From: an uncultured Bacilli bacterium
Lineage (GTDB): Bacteria > Bacillota_I > Bacilli_A > RF39 > UBA660
Assembly: GCA_934096105.1 (NCBI GenBank)
Contig: CAKOLH010000013.1
Span: 1 to 23,385, forward strand
Direction of reading: 5' to 3'
Length of the DNA: 23,385 nucleotides
The notes under the pieces were generated by a model. It was not told where the DNA came from. It saw only the letters and a list, made by a program, of their open reading frames with translations, and did not search any database. This document shows positions 21,314 to 23,385 of this stretch, one piece after another (positions within the stretch are counted from its first letter, which is position 1; each line of letters starts with the position of its first letter). The translations under genes were made by a program, and so were the position numbers.

Positions 21314-23385
21314 ATGGTTGAAACAGAAGAAAAATTAGAGACAATAGAAGTCGTAAAAAGAAATGGAAAAAAGGTAGAATTTGATGGCACCAAGGTAGCC
21401 ATGGCTATTAAGAAAGGATTTGATAGTGTACTATTAGATGCCGAGGAAAATGAAAAAAAATATAATACTAAAGATATTCAAAAAGTATATCAAGCAGTAA
21501 TTAAAAAAATAGCTAAAGATTATTTACCATTAGGTAAAATAAAAATAGAAGAAATACAAGATTTGATTGAAGAGAATCTTAAAAAATATGATTATCAAGA
21601 TGTATATGAAAACTTTTCAGAATATAGACAAAGAAGAGCCAATGCTAGATTAGCCTTTAGAGATGATAAAAATATGGCTAAACTTCAAAAGAGTATTGAA
21701 GGATTAGGACTTAGAAGTGCTACTGAAGAAGATTCTAAGAGAGAGAACGCTAACATTGATGGTAACTCTGCAATGGGTACAATGCTTCAGTTTGGTAGTA
21801 CCATATCAAGAGCATTCACTGAAGCATACTTAATGAAAAAGAAATTTGCTGAAGCTCATGATAACGGTGATATTCATATTCACGATATGGACTTTGAAGC
21901 CATGGGTACTACAACTTGTATGCAAATAGATTTAAATAAGCTATTTAAAGGAGGATTCTCAACAGGACACGGTCATTTAAGAGAACCACAAGATATCATG
22001 AGTTATGGAGCACTAGCAGCTATTGCTATTCAGTCTAATCAAAATGATCAGCATGGTGGACAATCAATACCAGCATTTGATTACTATATGGCTCCAGGAG
22101 TATTAAAGACATTTAAAAAACAATTTAAACAAGCAGTATATGAACTTTTAGATTTTACAGATTTTATTAGTTTTGTCAATATGGATAGAGTAGAGAAAGA
22201 AATAGACAAACTAACAAGTATAGATGTAGATTTAACAGTATTTGAAGGTATCTATAAAGATAGTACTGAAGTAAAAAGAATCTTTGAAAAAGGCTATGAA
22301 ACAGCATATAAGAAAACAGATAGAGCAACATATCAAGCTATGGAAGCATTTGTACATAATTTGAATACAATGCATTCTAGAGCGGGAGCTCAAGTACCAT
22401 TCTCAAGTGTAAACTTTGGTACTGATACTTCACCAGAAGGAAGAATGGTAATGAAAAATTATCTATTAGCGGTAGATGCTGGACTAGGTAAGAATGAGAC
22501 TCCAATATTCCCAATATCAATATTTAAGGTAAAAGATGGAGTTAACTATGAGCCAGGAGATCCTAATTATGATTTATTCAAGTTATCTTGTAAAGTATCC
22601 GCTAAAAGATTGTTCCCTAACTTCTCATTTATGGATTCATCATTTAATAAACCTTATTATAAAGGAGACTATAATACAGAAGTTGGTTATATGGGATGTA
22701 GAACTAGAGTTATTGGTAATGTCGTAGATGAAGATAAGGCTGTAACTCCAGGACGTGGTAACTTATCATTTACTTCAATTAACTTACCAAGACTTGGTAT
22801 TAAACATGGTATTGTTAGAAATGATGAAACTGATATGAAAGGCTTTTACGAAGAACTAGGAGAATTAATGGACTTAGTAAAAGATCAATTACTAGAAAGA
22901 TTTGAAATTCAGTGTAATAAGAGAATATATAACTTCCCATTCCTACTTGGTCAAGGAATATGGATTGATTCTGAAAAATTAAAGATGAATGATAGACTAA
23001 GAAAAGTATTAAAACATGGAACATTGTCAATAGGTTTCATTGGACTAGCAGAATGTTTGAAGGCTTTAATTGGAAAACATCATGGTGAAAGTGATGAAGC
23101 ACAAAAACTTGGTCTTGAAATAATTGAGTTCATGAGAAAAAGATGTGACGAGTATGCTGAAGAATATCATCTAAACTTCACATTACTTGCTACTCCAGCA
23201 GAAGGTCTATCAGGAAGATTTGTTAATATTGATAAAGCAATATATGGTAAGATTAAAGGAGTTACTGATAGAGAATACTATACTAACTCATTCCATGTAC
23301 CAGTATACTATAATATATCAATAGTAAATAAGATTAAGAAAGAAGGTCCATATCATAAATATACAAATGCAGGACATATTAGTTA
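21314..23385 (+). CDS. nrdD: Anaerobic ribonucleoside-triphosphate reductase NrdD (3' end missing)
   Basis: Open from ATG 21314 to the window edge, 690 codons without a stop. Class III ribonucleotide reductase makes deoxynucleotides without oxygen, using a glycyl radical installed by NrdG. The N-terminus is an ATP-cone domain (IEVVKRNGKKVEFDGTKV, residues 11-28) for allosteric control. The catalytic barrel shows NGDIHIHDMDF, the active-site Cys of TTCMQIDL, NQNDQHGGQSIPAFDYYMAP, a second Cys in YMGCRTRV, and FTSINLPRLG. Late blocks TLLATPAEGLSGRF and NSFHVPV are typical. The glycyl-radical motif and zinc cysteines lie beyond the right edge, as would any nrdG. AAAGGAAG precedes the ATG. The gene indicates an anaerobic or facultative lifestyle. 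Confidence 0.96.
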   Translation, partial: MVETEEKLETIEVVKRNGKKVEFDGTKVAMAIKKGFDSVLLDAEENEKKYNTKDIQKVYQAVIKKIAKDYLPLGKIKIEEIQDLIEENLKKYDYQDVYENFSEYRQRRANARLAFRDDKNMAKLQKSIEGLGLRSATEEDSKRENANIDGNSAMGTMLQFGSTISRAFTEAYLMKKKFAEAHDNGDIHIHDMDFEAMGTTTCMQIDLNKLFKGGFSTGHGHLREPQDIMSYGALAAIAIQSNQNDQHGGQSIPAFDYYMAPGVLKTFKKQFKQAVYELLDFTDFISFVNMDRVEKEIDKLTSIDVDLTVFEGIYKDSTEVKRIFEKGYETAYKKTDRATYQAMEAFVHNLNTMHSRAGAQVPFSSVNFGTDTSPEGRMVMKNYLLAVDAGLGKNETPIFPISIFKVKDGVNYEPGDPNYDLFKLSCKVSAKRLFPNFSFMDSSFNKPYYKGDYNTEVGYMGCRTRVIGNVVDEDKAVTPGRGNLSFTSINLPRLGIKHGIVRNDETDMKGFYEELGELMDLVKDQLLERFEIQCNKRIYNFPFLLGQGIWIDSEKLKMNDRLRKVLKHGTLSIGFIGLAECLKALIGKHHGESDEAQKLGLEIIEFMRKRCDEYAEEYHLNFTLLATPAEGLSGRFVNIDKAIYGKIKGVTDREYYTNSFHVPVYYNISIVNKIKKEGPYHKYTNAGHIS

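Noticed and set aside
22536..22727. 63-codon plus-strand frame within nrdD
   Set aside because: It is an out-of-frame shadow of nrdD, whose own frame is continuous and family-matching through this stretch.

Overview
The window reads as a chromosomal segment of a very AT-rich, low-GC Bacillota. The likely placement is an uncultured gut lineage of Bacilli close to Mollicutes (RF39-like); this is inferred from gene content and style, not from a marker-gene tree. Supporting signs are a full ftsW/ftsA/ftsZ division set, SpoVS, the YmfF/YmfH pair, a GPT-type collagen-like protein, TasA-like surface proteins, and arginine coded almost only by AGA. None of the 22 complete genes ends in TGA (18 TAA, 4 TAG). 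Tryptophan is read from TGG and no gene is interrupted by TGA.

Layout, left to right. (1) 16-2107: a short collagen-like protein, then an ASCH-domain protein in an operon with a membrane-anchored protein whose C-terminus looks like a divergent serpin. (2) 2162-4505: the ribosome-assembly GTPase RbgA, a convergent Sm_multidrug_ex membrane protein, and a CDP-alcohol phosphatidyltransferase. (3) 4697-10454: a same-strand run with a TasA-like surface protein, a membrane-anchored exported protein, purine-nucleoside phosphorylase DeoD, and the overlapping M16 pair YmfF/YmfH. (4) 10542-14477: FtsW, FtsA, FtsZ and RNA polymerase omega. (5) 14496-18041: two tandem copies of one transcription unit, described below. 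(6) 18103-20849: SpoVS, a second TasA-like/MBG surface protein, QueA and tRNA-Leu(CAA). (7) 20850-21313: an A-rich gene-free stretch, then NrdD (class III ribonucleotide reductase), which runs off the right edge.

The most unusual part is 14496-18041. Each unit is promoter, then a two-TM pilin-like membrane domain fused to a cysteine peptidase, then a lipoprotein with a second C-terminal membrane anchor, then a terminator. The two copies share almost identical outer ends: the promoter, the first ~126 residues of the peptidase protein, and the last ~35 residues of the lipoprotein with its terminator. The effector in the middle has been exchanged, a CHAP domain in copy 1 and a C39-like peptidase in copy 2. 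The lipoprotein ectodomains have diverged. I infer a two-component cell-envelope module with a fixed membrane scaffold and interchangeable extracellular peptidases. Its substrate (peptidoglycan or protein) cannot be told from sequence.

Small-scale features: most units are bounded by clear intrinsic terminators, often with the stop codon inside the hairpin. At least four promoters place the predicted transcript start on the first base of the Shine-Dalgarno sequence, suggesting very short leaders.
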